From SICU01 sp964408235 (GTDB lineage Archaea > Nanobdellota > Nanobdellia > Pacearchaeales > GW2011-AR1): 64,000 nt of DNA. Within the stretch, counting starts at the first letter, position 1, and each line of letters starts with the position of its first letter. The notes beneath the pieces were generated by a model that searched no databases, was not told the DNA's origin, and was given only the letters and a program-made list of their open reading frames with translations. Position numbers and translations under genes: made by a program. Positions 24,433 through 32,809 of this stretch are shown piece after piece. The stretch spans positions 48,677 to 112,676 of the forward strand of contig CAYOYN010000002.1 of NCBI GenBank assembly GCA_964408235.1, written 5' to 3'.

Positions 24433-26829
24433 ATGGATAAGAGTATTAGTATAGATTTAGGAGACCCTAGAACGGGATTAGTGGCTGAGGCTTTGTCTAA
24501 CAAGACTTGTGTTAAGATTTTAGATCTATTGGCGGCTCAGGAACTAACTGCAAGTGATATTGCTTCTAAATTAAATATTCCTTTGAATACTACAGGGTAT
24601 AATTTAGAAAAATTGATTAAGGCAGGTTTGGTTGAGAAATCTAATAACTTCTTTTGGAGTGTCAAAGGGAAAAAAACTCCAATTTATAGGGTAGCAAATA
24701 AAAAGATAGTTATCTCTCCAAAGAGAATGGTTGCTAAAGTAGTTCCTTTTGTTTTAGTTGCAGGAGTTTTAATGTTGCTTGCTGTTTCTTTCATGTTTAA
24801 TGATTCTAGGTCTACTCAAGGAAGTTTGTCAGGTAATTTAGAGCAATTCGAGTCATACGAAGAACTTAATGAGTATGTAGAAAAATCTAGGTCTTTACAG
24901 AGCGGGGATTCATACAGTTTATTTGGAAGGCAAGAAGATGCAGTTTCTTCTGGGGACTCAATGGTTGCAGCTCCAGCTTTAGGTGAGGCTGGTACAAAAT
25001 CTTCTGTTGGAGGAAGCGGAGCTAGCGATTATTCTAGTACTAATATTCAAGTTTTAGGAGTTGATGAAGCAGATATTGTAAAAAATGATGGTAAATATAT
25101 TTACACAGTCAGCACTAATAAGGTAACAATTGTTGAAGCTTATCCTGCTGACTCTATGAATATTGTTTCAGAGTTAGAATTTGAGAATTATGTAAATGGA
25201 ATATTCCTTTACGATGGTAAACTGATTGTAATAGAATCCTCTTATGGTTATTCATTGTATGGTGGAGCTGAGTTAGATAAAGTTGCTGGAACAAGTATTC
25301 GTGCACCGGACTATTCAAGAAATGAAGTAAATGTACATGTTTATGATGTAAGCTCGGACAAAATTTCAAAGCCTGAAAAAATTCAGACCTTTGTAGTTGA
25401 TGGTAGTTATCAGACTGCTAGAATTCTTAATGGGTATGTTTATCTTATAGCTAATAAATATATTGATTCTTCGCCTATTATTCCATATTTTAGAGCCGGA
25501 GATCAAGTTGAGACTGTATCTGCTGACAAGGTTTATCACTCTGGGTACTATGACTCGAGCCTTATATTTACCTCAGTTATGGCAATTAACTTAGATAATT
25601 TGGAATATAACGGGAATGTATTTCTTTTAGGAAGTAGCACTTCGGTATATGTATCTGAAAACGCAATTTATTTGACAAGTAGCAAAACATATGATTATTC
25701 AAAGGTTCAGGAAGGGGCTTTAAACATTATTTTAGAAGTCTTACCTGGTAAATTTAGATCGGATGCTGAGAAAATTATCTCCTCCGATGATGAATATTAT
25801 ATTAAATCTGATAAGATTTCTTTTATTGTTCAAGAATACTTCAATTCCTTGAGCATTGATGAAAAGAAAGAATTTGAAAATGCACTTACAGAGGCAGGAA
25901 ATGAATATTATTTAGGAGTTTCAAAAGAATATGAAAAAACCTTAGTTCATAGGATCGATTTAGATGGTTTAGATATATCTTATTCTAATTCAGGGGAAGT
26001 TCCAGGTTATGTTCTCAACCAGTTCTCTATGGATGAATTTGATGGACACTTTAGAATTGCGACTACTACAGGAAATAGCTTTGGATCTTTTGAAAATTCC
26101 TTTAATCATCTTTATATCTTAAATGAAGATTTGGAAATAGTTGGTAGTGTTGAAGATTTAGCAGAGGGTGAAAGAATTTATTCTGCTAGATTTGTAGGAG
26201 ATAAAGCCTATTTAGTTACATTTAGACAAGTCGATCCGCTTTATGTGATTGATTTGTCAGACGCTAGAAATCCAAAAGTGATGGGTTATTTGAAAGTGAC
26301 TGGTTTTTCTAATTATCTTCACCCTATTAAAGATAATTTGCTTTTAGGTATTGGAAGAGAAACAACTGAAGAAGGAAGAGCTGAAGGCTTGAAGGTTTCT
26401 CTTTTTGATATTTCTGATTTCGAAAATCCTAAAGAATTGGATAAATATGTTGTTGATAGTGATTGGTCTTATTCTGAAGCTGAATATGAACATAAGGCTG
26501 TTTTGTTTGATGAAGAACGTGACTTGTTAGTTATCCCAGTTACTTATTCTCAGCAATTAGGTAACAATTGGGAATATTGGCAAGGAGCTTTTGCATTTAC
26601 AGTTACAGATAATGATATCTCTCTGAAGGGAAAAATCTCTCATGATGTGAAAGAGCAAAAAACTGAGGAATATTATGGCTCTCAAGGATATGTTTCAAGA
26701 TCTATATTTATGGATGAAGTGTTATATACTATTTCCAATTTAATGATCAAGGCTAATTCAATTAGCGATTTGAAACTAATTGGAGAAATCAATTTACCAT
26801 TTGATGAGCCTGTTTATTATGCATTTTAG
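24433..26829 (+). CDS. Winged-HTH/transmembrane/beta-propeller fusion protein
   Basis: The 798-residue protein joins three parts. Residues 1-95 are an ArsR-like winged helix (VAEALSNKTCVKILDLLAAQ; TASDIASKLNIPLNTTGYNL; IYRVANKKI). Residues about 98-122 form one membrane span (VPFVLVAGVLMLLAVSFMF). After a Ser/Gly-rich linker, residues 190-798 are a secreted beta-propeller of the COG4880 type, opening with STNIQVLGVDEADIVKNDG and containing repeated blade motifs such as LYVIDLSDARNPKVMGYLKV. The predicted topology puts the DNA-binding domain inside and the propeller outside, as in a one-component membrane sensor. The ligand is unknown. Confidence 0.85.
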   Translation: MDKSISIDLGDPRTGLVAEALSNKTCVKILDLLAAQELTASDIASKLNIPLNTTGYNLEKLIKAGLVEKSNNFFWSVKGKKTPIYRVANKKIVISPKRMVAKVVPFVLVAGVLMLLAVSFMFNDSRSTQGSLSGNLEQFESYEELNEYVEKSRSLQSGDSYSLFGRQEDAVSSGDSMVAAPALGEAGTKSSVGGSGASDYSSTNIQVLGVDEADIVKNDGKYIYTVSTNKVTIVEAYPADSMNIVSELEFENYVNGIFLYDGKLIVIESSYGYSLYGGAELDKVAGTSIRAPDYSRNEVNVHVYDVSSDKISKPEKIQTFVVDGSYQTARILNGYVYLIANKYIDSSPIIPYFRAGDQVETVSADKVYHSGYYDSSLIFTSVMAINLDNLEYNGNVFLLGSSTSVYVSENAIYLTSSKTYDYSKVQEGALNIILEVLPGKFRSDAEKIISSDDEYYIKSDKISFIVQEYFNSLSIDEKKEFENALTEAGNEYYLGVSKEYEKTLVHRIDLDGLDISYSNSGEVPGYVLNQFSMDEFDGHFRIATTTGNSFGSFENSFNHLYILNEDLEIVGSVEDLAEGERIYSARFVGDKAYLVTFRQVDPLYVIDLSDARNPKVMGYLKVTGFSNYLHPIKDNLLLGIGRETTEEGRAEGLKVSLFDISDFENPKELDKYVVDSDWSYSEAEYEHKAVLFDEERDLLVIPVTYSQQLGNNWEYWQGAFAFTVTDNDISLKGKISHDVKEQKTEEYYGSQGYVSRSIFMDEVLYTISNLMIKANSISDLKLIGEINLPFDEPVYYAF

Positions 26830-26879
26830 CTTTTTAACAAATGTTAAAAACCCAGTTTTGTCTCTTTCATTGGAATAAT

Positions 26880-27926
26880 ATGTTAACAAAAAAACAACTT
26901 TCTGAAATTCGAGAACATCTTGAAAAGGCCCAAAATCCTATATTTCTTTATGATAATGATGTTGATGGGCTTTCTAGTTATATTATTTTAAGAAAATTTA
27001 GTGGAAAGGGTAAGGGTGTTGCAGTTAAATCTCACCCAAATATAGATGTAAATTATGCTAAAAGGGTTCAAGAGTTAGGAGGAGATTATGTTTTTGTTTT
27101 AGATAGACATTCATTGGGAAATGATTTTGTAAATGAGGTCTCTATGTTACAAATACCTATTGTTTGGATAGATCATCATGATGTTTCTGATGAAAAATTT
27201 TCTTACTCTATGTTACATAGGTATAACCCTATGAAAAATAAGAAAAAAAGTGCTGAACCTACAACGTATCTATGTTATAGTGCAACTCAAAGAAAGGAAG
27301 ATATTTGGCTAGTGGTTATTGGAAGCATAGCAGACCATTATATGCCGGACAAGAAAATTGTTAATGAATTTGTTGAAAGATATTCTAATTTATGGGGCAA
27401 GGATATCAAGGAACCCTTTCAAGCACTATATTCTACTGGAATAGGAAGGATTGCAAGATCTATGAGTTTTGGATTAAAAGATTCTGTTAGCCACGTGGTT
27501 GAACTTCAAAACTTTCTTATTAATTGTGATGGACCATACAGAGTAGAAAATGAACTAGATACTAATAGTGCTTTCGCTTTAAAATATAAGGAAATTATAA
27601 AAAAATATTCTGCTTTAATTGAAGATGCTAAGAAGAAAGGAGAAGAAAAACTTATATTTTATAATTATAGTGGCCAACTAAGTATTAGTTCTGATTTGTC
27701 TAATGAACTTTCTTATTTATTTCCTAAGAGTTACGTATGTGTTTGTTATAGTTCCGGCCCAATAACTAATGTTTCATTTAGAGGAGATAATGTAAAAAAA
27801 ATACTTTCTGAGATATTGCCTTTATTAGATGGTGCAACAGGTGGAGGTCACAGAGATGCAGTAGGGGCTAGAATCAATACATTAGATTTGGATAAATTCA
27901 GAAGGGAGATAGAAAATAGAATTTAA
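26880..27926 (+). CDS. DHH-family phosphoesterase
   Basis: This metal-dependent phosphoesterase of the RecJ/nanoRNase superfamily has 348 residues from the chosen start. Motif I is DNDVDGL, motif II LDRHS, motif III WIDHHDV and motif IV GSIADHY. The DHHA1 substrate-binding motif is GATGGGHRDAVGA. Possible substrates are short oligonucleotides or single-stranded nucleic acid. ATG 26880 (MLTKKQLSEIREHL) is preferred over ATG 26841 because the TATA-like GTTAAAAAC at 26843-26851 overlaps the latter. It is followed 24 bases later by uppS. Confidence 0.85.
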   Translation: MLTKKQLSEIREHLEKAQNPIFLYDNDVDGLSSYIILRKFSGKGKGVAVKSHPNIDVNYAKRVQELGGDYVFVLDRHSLGNDFVNEVSMLQIPIVWIDHHDVSDEKFSYSMLHRYNPMKNKKKSAEPTTYLCYSATQRKEDIWLVVIGSIADHYMPDKKIVNEFVERYSNLWGKDIKEPFQALYSTGIGRIARSMSFGLKDSVSHVVELQNFLINCDGPYRVENELDTNSAFALKYKEIIKKYSALIEDAKKKGEEKLIFYNYSGQLSISSDLSNELSYLFPKSYVCVCYSSGPITNVSFRGDNVKKILSEILPLLDGATGGGHRDAVGARINTLDLDKFRREIENRI

Positions 27927-27931
27927 AAACC
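27922..27931 (+). promoter_or_regulatory. TATA-like box of uppS
   Basis: TTTAAAAACC lies 20-29 bases before the uppS ATG and overlaps the stop codon of the DHH gene. Confidence 0.45.
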
Positions 27932-27950
27932 GAATTCTTAATTATTTTAA

Positions 27951-28640
27951 ATGACTGGTAAAAAAATCCCTTTGCACATTGGAATCATTCCAGATGGTAA
28001 TAGAAGATGGGCACTTTCTAAAGGCATGGAAAATATCAAGGGCTATTCTAAGGTAGATTATACTCATATTGAACGTTTATTGCTTGAAGCCAAAAGGTTA
28101 GGTTCTAAATATGTTAGTTTATGGTTGTTTTCTACGGAAAATTGGAAGCGTCCAAAATATGAAGTTAATTTTTTGTTTGATCATTTTTCTAAAAATTTAG
28201 ATTTAATGTTGCAAGGATCTTTGAAAAATAAGATAAGGATTATCCATTTAGGTAGAAAAGATAGGTTACCTAAGAAAGTTGTTGATGGGTTGAATTTATT
28301 AGAATCTGAGACTTCAAAATTTGAAGATTTTACTGCCTTGTTATGCATGGACTACGGAGGCAGGGATGAAATTTTGAGAGCAATTAATAAATTGTTAAAA
28401 TCAGGTCAATCTAGTATTAATGAAGAATCTTTTAAAAGATATCTTGACTCTTCAGATATTCCTGATCCTGATTTAGTTATAAGGACTTCAGGTGAAAAAA
28501 GACTAAGTGGATTTATGCCTTTTCAAACTACTTATAGCGAATTTTATTTTACAGATTTACATTTTCCAGATTTTGGCGTCAAGGAACTAAGGGAAGCTAT
28601 TGAAGACTACTCTAAAAGAAAGAGAAATATGGGTAAGTGA
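27951..28640 (+). CDS. uppS: Cis-prenyltransferase (polyprenyl diphosphate synthase)
   Basis: The enzyme extends an isoprenoid diphosphate with cis units to make the long-chain lipid carrier for glycans. The 229-residue protein has the catalytic start GIIPDGNRRWALSKG, the helix with SLWLFSTENWKRP, and the C-terminal RTSGEKRLSGFMPFQTTYSE with EFYFTDLHFPDF. These are the family's conserved regions. It pairs functionally with UppP at 6687 and supplies a carrier for the glycosyltransferases. Confidence 0.94.
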   Translation: MTGKKIPLHIGIIPDGNRRWALSKGMENIKGYSKVDYTHIERLLLEAKRLGSKYVSLWLFSTENWKRPKYEVNFLFDHFSKNLDLMLQGSLKNKIRIIHLGRKDRLPKKVVDGLNLLESETSKFEDFTALLCMDYGGRDEILRAINKLLKSGQSSINEESFKRYLDSSDIPDPDLVIRTSGEKRLSGFMPFQTTYSEFYFTDLHFPDFGVKELREAIEDYSKRKRNMGK

Positions 28641-28674
28641 TTAACTTAATATATTGCTTATTTTTGATTACATT

Positions 28675-30045
28675 ATGAATAAATTAAAATGTGGCCTTGA
28701 AATACACACTTATCTTTTGACTAATGAAAAACTTTTTTGTAGATGTAATGCATCTCGTGAGAGGGGACTTGAGCCAAATATCTTGATTTGTCCAATTTGT
28801 ACTGGGCAACCTGGTGCAAAACCTATGTCTCCTAATTTAGCTGCTATTGAAAAAGCTGTTAAGATTGCTTTAATGCTTGGGTGTAAGGTTAACGATGCAA
28901 TGCCTTGGATGAGGAAGCATTATGACTGGCCTGACTTACCAAAAGGATACCAAAATACCATGAGTGGTGCTCATGCTACTCCGCTCGGAGTAAATGGCAA
29001 ATTCGAAGGAATTACTATTGAAAGTATGCACTTGGAAGAAGATCCTGCAAGTTGGGATCCAAAAACTGGATCTGTAGATCATAATAGGAGTGGTTTGCCA
29101 TTAGTTGAAATTGTAACTGCTCCTGAATTTACTTCTGCGGACGAGGTTTATTACTGGGTTAACAAATTAGTTCATGCTTTGAATTATCTGAAGGCAATTG
29201 ACACAAATGCGGGAGTTAAGGCTGATGTTAATGTTTCGATAGTCGATCAAAATGGTAAACAAAAAACTGAAAGGGTCGAAATCAAAAATATAACTTCTAT
29301 TGAAGCTATGAAGTCTGCTGTTCTTTATGAATTTGATAGGCAGATCAAAGAAGGAAGTGTTCGTGAGACTAGAAGATACGATGAAGCTAAGGGTATTACT
29401 ATGAGGATGAGAGGTAAGGAAAAAGAAGATGATTATCGATTTATAGTTGATCCAGATTTAATGTCTGTAAATTTAAAGAAGTCTTTTATAGATGAACAAA
29501 AAAGGTTGATTCCTGAATTGCCAAGCGTTAAACTCGAGAAATTGATTAAGAAATATAAAATAGATTCTATTAATGCTTTAGTTTTAGCTAGGGATGTTGA
29601 TATAGTCTCTTTTTTCGAGAAGGTTGCTGAAAAAGTGGAGGGTAAATTTGCTTTACCATGGGTTACTGTGGAACTTCTTAGGGTTTTGAATTATAACAAT
29701 AAAAAATTATCTGAAGTTTCTATTTCCGTAGATCATTTCATTAGGTTATTGAATCTGGTTAAAGATAAGAAAATAACTGAACTACAAGCTAAACAAATAT
29801 TGAATAAATTTATTCCTGAAAGTTTTGACCCTTCTAAGACTGAAGGTAAAATTGAAAGTGAAAAAGAACTTGTCCCAATTATTTTAAAAGTTTTGAAAGA
29901 ACAAGAGAAAGTTGTAATTGATTATATTAATGGAGATATTAAGTCTTTTAATTATTTGATTGGGGAAGTTATGAAAGCTACTAATAGGCGTGCGGATTCC
30001 AATGTCGTTCGTAAATTGCTTGAAAAATTAATAAAAAACAAATGA
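28675..30045 (+). CDS. gatB: Asp/Glu-tRNA amidotransferase subunit B
   Basis: GatB binds the misacylated tRNA, phosphorylates the side chain, and receives ammonia from GatA. The 456-residue protein shows LKCGLEIHTYLLTNEKLFCR, the zinc site CRC...CPIC (CRCNAS, then LICPICTGQPG), MHLEEDPA, NRSGLPLVEIVT, and the C-terminal YqeY-like tail domain. The ATG at 28675 is chosen over a TTG at 28654 because the TATA-like CTTAATATA (28645-28653) ends right before the TTG. Its partners GatA and the GatC candidate are 12-14 kb downstream. Confidence 0.95.
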   Translation: MNKLKCGLEIHTYLLTNEKLFCRCNASRERGLEPNILICPICTGQPGAKPMSPNLAAIEKAVKIALMLGCKVNDAMPWMRKHYDWPDLPKGYQNTMSGAHATPLGVNGKFEGITIESMHLEEDPASWDPKTGSVDHNRSGLPLVEIVTAPEFTSADEVYYWVNKLVHALNYLKAIDTNAGVKADVNVSIVDQNGKQKTERVEIKNITSIEAMKSAVLYEFDRQIKEGSVRETRRYDEAKGITMRMRGKEKEDDYRFIVDPDLMSVNLKKSFIDEQKRLIPELPSVKLEKLIKKYKIDSINALVLARDVDIVSFFEKVAEKVEGKFALPWVTVELLRVLNYNNKKLSEVSISVDHFIRLLNLVKDKKITELQAKQILNKFIPESFDPSKTEGKIESEKELVPIILKVLKEQEKVVIDYINGDIKSFNYLIGEVMKATNRRADSNVVRKLLEKLIKNK

Positions 30046-30140
30046 CCTCACGAGGTACTCGCTGATGGACATCATTGGTAACTTCAAAACAAGCATATTT
30101 TGAAGTAATCCAACCTCTTCTCGGTTCGATTTAAATAAAA
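30046..30140. repeat. tRNA-Arg 3'-end remnant and hairpin region
   Basis: This 95-base gene-free stretch starts with a degenerate copy of the 3' end of the tRNA-Arg that follows: TGACCTCACGAGGTACTCG at 30043-30061 against TGACCCCACGAGGAATCG at 30141-30158. It also holds a perfect hairpin (ACTTCAAAA at 30081-30089, TTTTGAAGT at 30098-30106, 8-base loop), a 12-base palindrome TGATGGACATCA (30063-30074), and GGTTCGATT (30123-30131), which is the inverted T-loop sequence of the tRNA. These look like remains of tRNA-targeted recombination or a structured RNA. Confidence 0.5.
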
Positions 30141-30213
30141 TGACCCCACGAGGAATCGAACCTCGATCACAGGATCCGAAGTCCCGTATTCTAATCCATT
30201 AAACTATGGGGTC
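30141..30213 (-). tRNA. tRNA-Arg (TCG anticodon)
   Basis: Read on the minus strand, the acceptor GACCCCA pairs with TGGGGTC and the discriminator is A. The anticodon arm is CGGGA-CTTCGGA-TCCTG with anticodon TCG, which reads CGN Arg codons. The T arm is CGAGG-TTCGATT-CCTCG. No intron and no encoded CCA are seen. A minus-strand TATA-like GTTTTAAAAAAC lies at 30234-30245, about 21-32 bases upstream. Confidence 0.95.
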
Positions 30214-30252
30214 TTAACTTTGCGAAGTGATTTGTTTTTTAAAACTATTGTA

Positions 30253-32760
30253 TTAATAATTTTTTAGAAATTCTTTATTCTTTTCAATGAATTTAAGATT
30301 CATATCCATTATTTCAAATGAGTTAGTTTTAGACATTTCATATTTTACCCCATTTTTATTTAGGAAGCTTTCTATTTCTATTTTCTTTGATTTTTCAACT
30401 TGGGAGATAATTAATGCTTCTAGAAAATCTTCGAATATATAATGTGTCTCTTGATGTTTTTTTAACTTATCCCAATTTGTCTTTGACCAATTAATTATCA
30501 CTTTTTGAGAAGCAGGATTTACTAAAACTGTCCCAAATACATTTCTAAGGTTTTGGGCTCTTACTTTGTCAGTCATTGCATAATCTAATGCTCTGCTTAA
30601 TATGCTATCATTCCTGAATAAATATAATGCGCTCAGCAACTTTAATTTTTCTTCTACATTATCTGTCTTTTCATACTTATTTATCAGGTCTTCAAACAAA
30701 ATATTATCTCCATTTTGGGCTAATATTGAATAAACGCTTCCCGCAGTATCTAAGTCCAAATTATTTTTTTCATATCTTTTTTTGGCTTCATTTATTATTT
30801 CTGGATCTTTAGCAAAGCCGCAAAAACTAATGCAAAGAGTTCTTAGCAAAATATCCTCAGTAGAATCTGAACCTTTTTTATCCCAACCTAGCACATTCAA
30901 ATTATTTTTATATGTTGGCAATAATAATTTAATTAATTTATCTTTTGTTTTAGGCCACCAAGTTTCGTAATAATAGAGTCTATCTAATTTCCTTATACTT
31001 CCTGCAATTTCAGCTAATATTGTGTACTCTTTTTCATTTAAATAATTCTTTATGAAGTCTAAATAATTTTCTACGCTTTCCTGGCTTAAGTTACATAAGG
31101 CCCATAAATCATTATGAATCCCCCACTTATCTTCATCATTTAGTTTGTTCTCTTTTACTAAATTGCTTAAGCTTTGCAGCAAATCTTTAGAATATTTTGT
31201 CCTATAGAATCCAAACTGATTATGGTTGAATTTTACATATTTCTTGTTTATTTTTATTTTTTCAACTTTTTTTTGTAAAAGCAGCTTATGCTCTTCATAA
31301 CCGTCATAAATTGAAATTGGAATTGGCCATATTTGATTTGTCTTTTTATTTATTCTTTCTTGATTTATTTTTAATTCATCTTTTTCTTTTTCAACTCTAA
31401 TAAGTGGGTATCCGGGTTGTGAAATCCAATATTTCATTAGATCTTTTACTCTTTTACTTTTGTCTATTTTGTCTAAAGATTTCCACAGATCTATAGCTTC
31501 AGCATTAGAATAAGCATTTTCCTTTAAATAATTTGAAACTCCCTTTCTAAATTTTTCTTCTCCCATGTAATTTTCTAACATTCGCAGAACGCTTCCTCCT
31601 TTGGAGTAACTTATTTCATCGAAAATTTCTTCTATCTCTTCAGGGCTATTTACTTTTACCTCAATTGGATGGGTGGACTTTAAACTATCTTTAAACAAAC
31701 CAGAAGCTAGCTCTCCAGATAAATAGTCCATCCATATCTTCCATTCAGGATTATAATGGTCTACAGCTTTATAGGCCATGTAATTAGCAAAACTTTCGTT
31801 AAGCCATAGATCGTTCCACCATTTCATTGTTACAAGATTGCCTGACCATTGGTGCCATAATTCGTGGGCTATCACCTCAGCTGCTCTTTTTTTAATGCTT
31901 ACAGAAGTTTTGTTTTCATCAATTAAAAGAAGTAATTCTCTAAATGTAATCGCTCCCCAGTTTTCCATTGCTCCGGCTCCAAAGTCTGGTACTGCTAGGA
32001 GGTCTAATTTTTCTAAAGGATAAGGTATTCCTGAAAATTCTTCAAAATATTTAAGGTATTTTTTAGTATAATCTAATGCAAATGACGAAACTTTACTTTT
32101 ACCTTTGGTCGTTACTAATCTAAGCTTAACATTTTTGTAATCACTTTCACTAAATTCAAAATCTCCAATTCCTAAATAGAATAGATAAGTGGACATTTTA
32201 GGAGTTGACTTAAATTCAATTACTTTTTTGTTATCCTCTATTTTTTCATTTAGTACCGGTGTGTTACTTATTGCATGAAACTTTTTATCTATTTTAATTT
32301 TTAAATTGAATACAGCTTTTTTATCTGGTTCATCAAAACATGGAAATATTTTTCTAGCATATGAGGCTTCACATTGAGTCGTTAGAATATACTCTTCTTT
32401 TTCTTTATACTCGTATTTGCTTTTATATATGCCCGATAGATCATTAGTCAATTTACCTCTAAATTCTATATGTATTTCTATTTCTCCTTTTATAGCTTTT
32501 TGATTTTCTAAACTAATAGTTTCTAGTTCTTTATTTTCTTTTAATTTTGGTAATAAACACTGGTTTCCTATACAAATTGTTGCGGTACTTAACTCTAAAT
32601 TTTTTGAATGGAGGATTATCTTTTTAGTTGGTTTTGTTAGGTTTGCTTTAATCTGAACTGAACCAGTATAAGAATTAAAGTCTTTAGCAGGTTCAATTAA
32701 TATTTTGTAGTTTGATGGTATAACAAAGTCGTCCAATCTAACCACTTCTTTTTTGTTCAT
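30253..32760 (-). CDS. pepN: M1-family aminopeptidase
   Basis: This zinc aminopeptidase removes N-terminal residues from peptides, probably in the cytoplasm downstream of the proteasome. The 835-residue protein shows the exopeptidase motif GAMENWGAITFRE and the zinc site HELWHQWSGNLVT followed by WLNESFANY (H-E-x-x-H with a Glu 18 residues on). A long helical C-terminal domain follows. No signal peptide is seen. It is divergent from proS with only 49 bases between the two start codons. Confidence 0.94.
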   Translation of the reverse strand: MNKKEVVRLDDFVIPSNYKILIEPAKDFNSYTGSVQIKANLTKPTKKIILHSKNLELSTATICIGNQCLLPKLKENKELETISLENQKAIKGEIEIHIEFRGKLTNDLSGIYKSKYEYKEKEEYILTTQCEASYARKIFPCFDEPDKKAVFNLKIKIDKKFHAISNTPVLNEKIEDNKKVIEFKSTPKMSTYLFYLGIGDFEFSESDYKNVKLRLVTTKGKSKVSSFALDYTKKYLKYFEEFSGIPYPLEKLDLLAVPDFGAGAMENWGAITFRELLLLIDENKTSVSIKKRAAEVIAHELWHQWSGNLVTMKWWNDLWLNESFANYMAYKAVDHYNPEWKIWMDYLSGELASGLFKDSLKSTHPIEVKVNSPEEIEEIFDEISYSKGGSVLRMLENYMGEEKFRKGVSNYLKENAYSNAEAIDLWKSLDKIDKSKRVKDLMKYWISQPGYPLIRVEKEKDELKINQERINKKTNQIWPIPISIYDGYEEHKLLLQKKVEKIKINKKYVKFNHNQFGFYRTKYSKDLLQSLSNLVKENKLNDEDKWGIHNDLWALCNLSQESVENYLDFIKNYLNEKEYTILAEIAGSIRKLDRLYYYETWWPKTKDKLIKLLLPTYKNNLNVLGWDKKGSDSTEDILLRTLCISFCGFAKDPEIINEAKKRYEKNNLDLDTAGSVYSILAQNGDNILFEDLINKYEKTDNVEEKLKLLSALYLFRNDSILSRALDYAMTDKVRAQNLRNVFGTVLVNPASQKVIINWSKTNWDKLKKHQETHYIFEDFLEALIISQVEKSKKIEIESFLNKNGVKYEMSKTNSFEIMDMNLKFIEKNKEFLKNY

Positions 32761-32775
32761 ATTTGTATTTGGAGA

Positions 32776-32786
32776 TAAGCTTTAAT
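32776..32786. promoter_or_regulatory. Shared TATA element between pepN and proS
   Basis: AAGCTTTAATAAG on the plus strand reads CTTATTAAAGCTT on the minus strand. It lies about 24-34 bases before the proS ATG (32810) and about 16-26 bases before the pepN ATG (32760). No other AT-rich box fits in the 49-base gap, so one element may serve both directions. Confidence 0.4.
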
Positions 32787-32809
32787 AAGTGTTATCCTTC
32801 ATTTTTGTT

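Noticed and set aside
30046..30140. C/D-box guide RNA
   Set aside because: CTGATGG near 30062 is close to a C box, but no matching D box and C'/D' spacing could be found on either strand.
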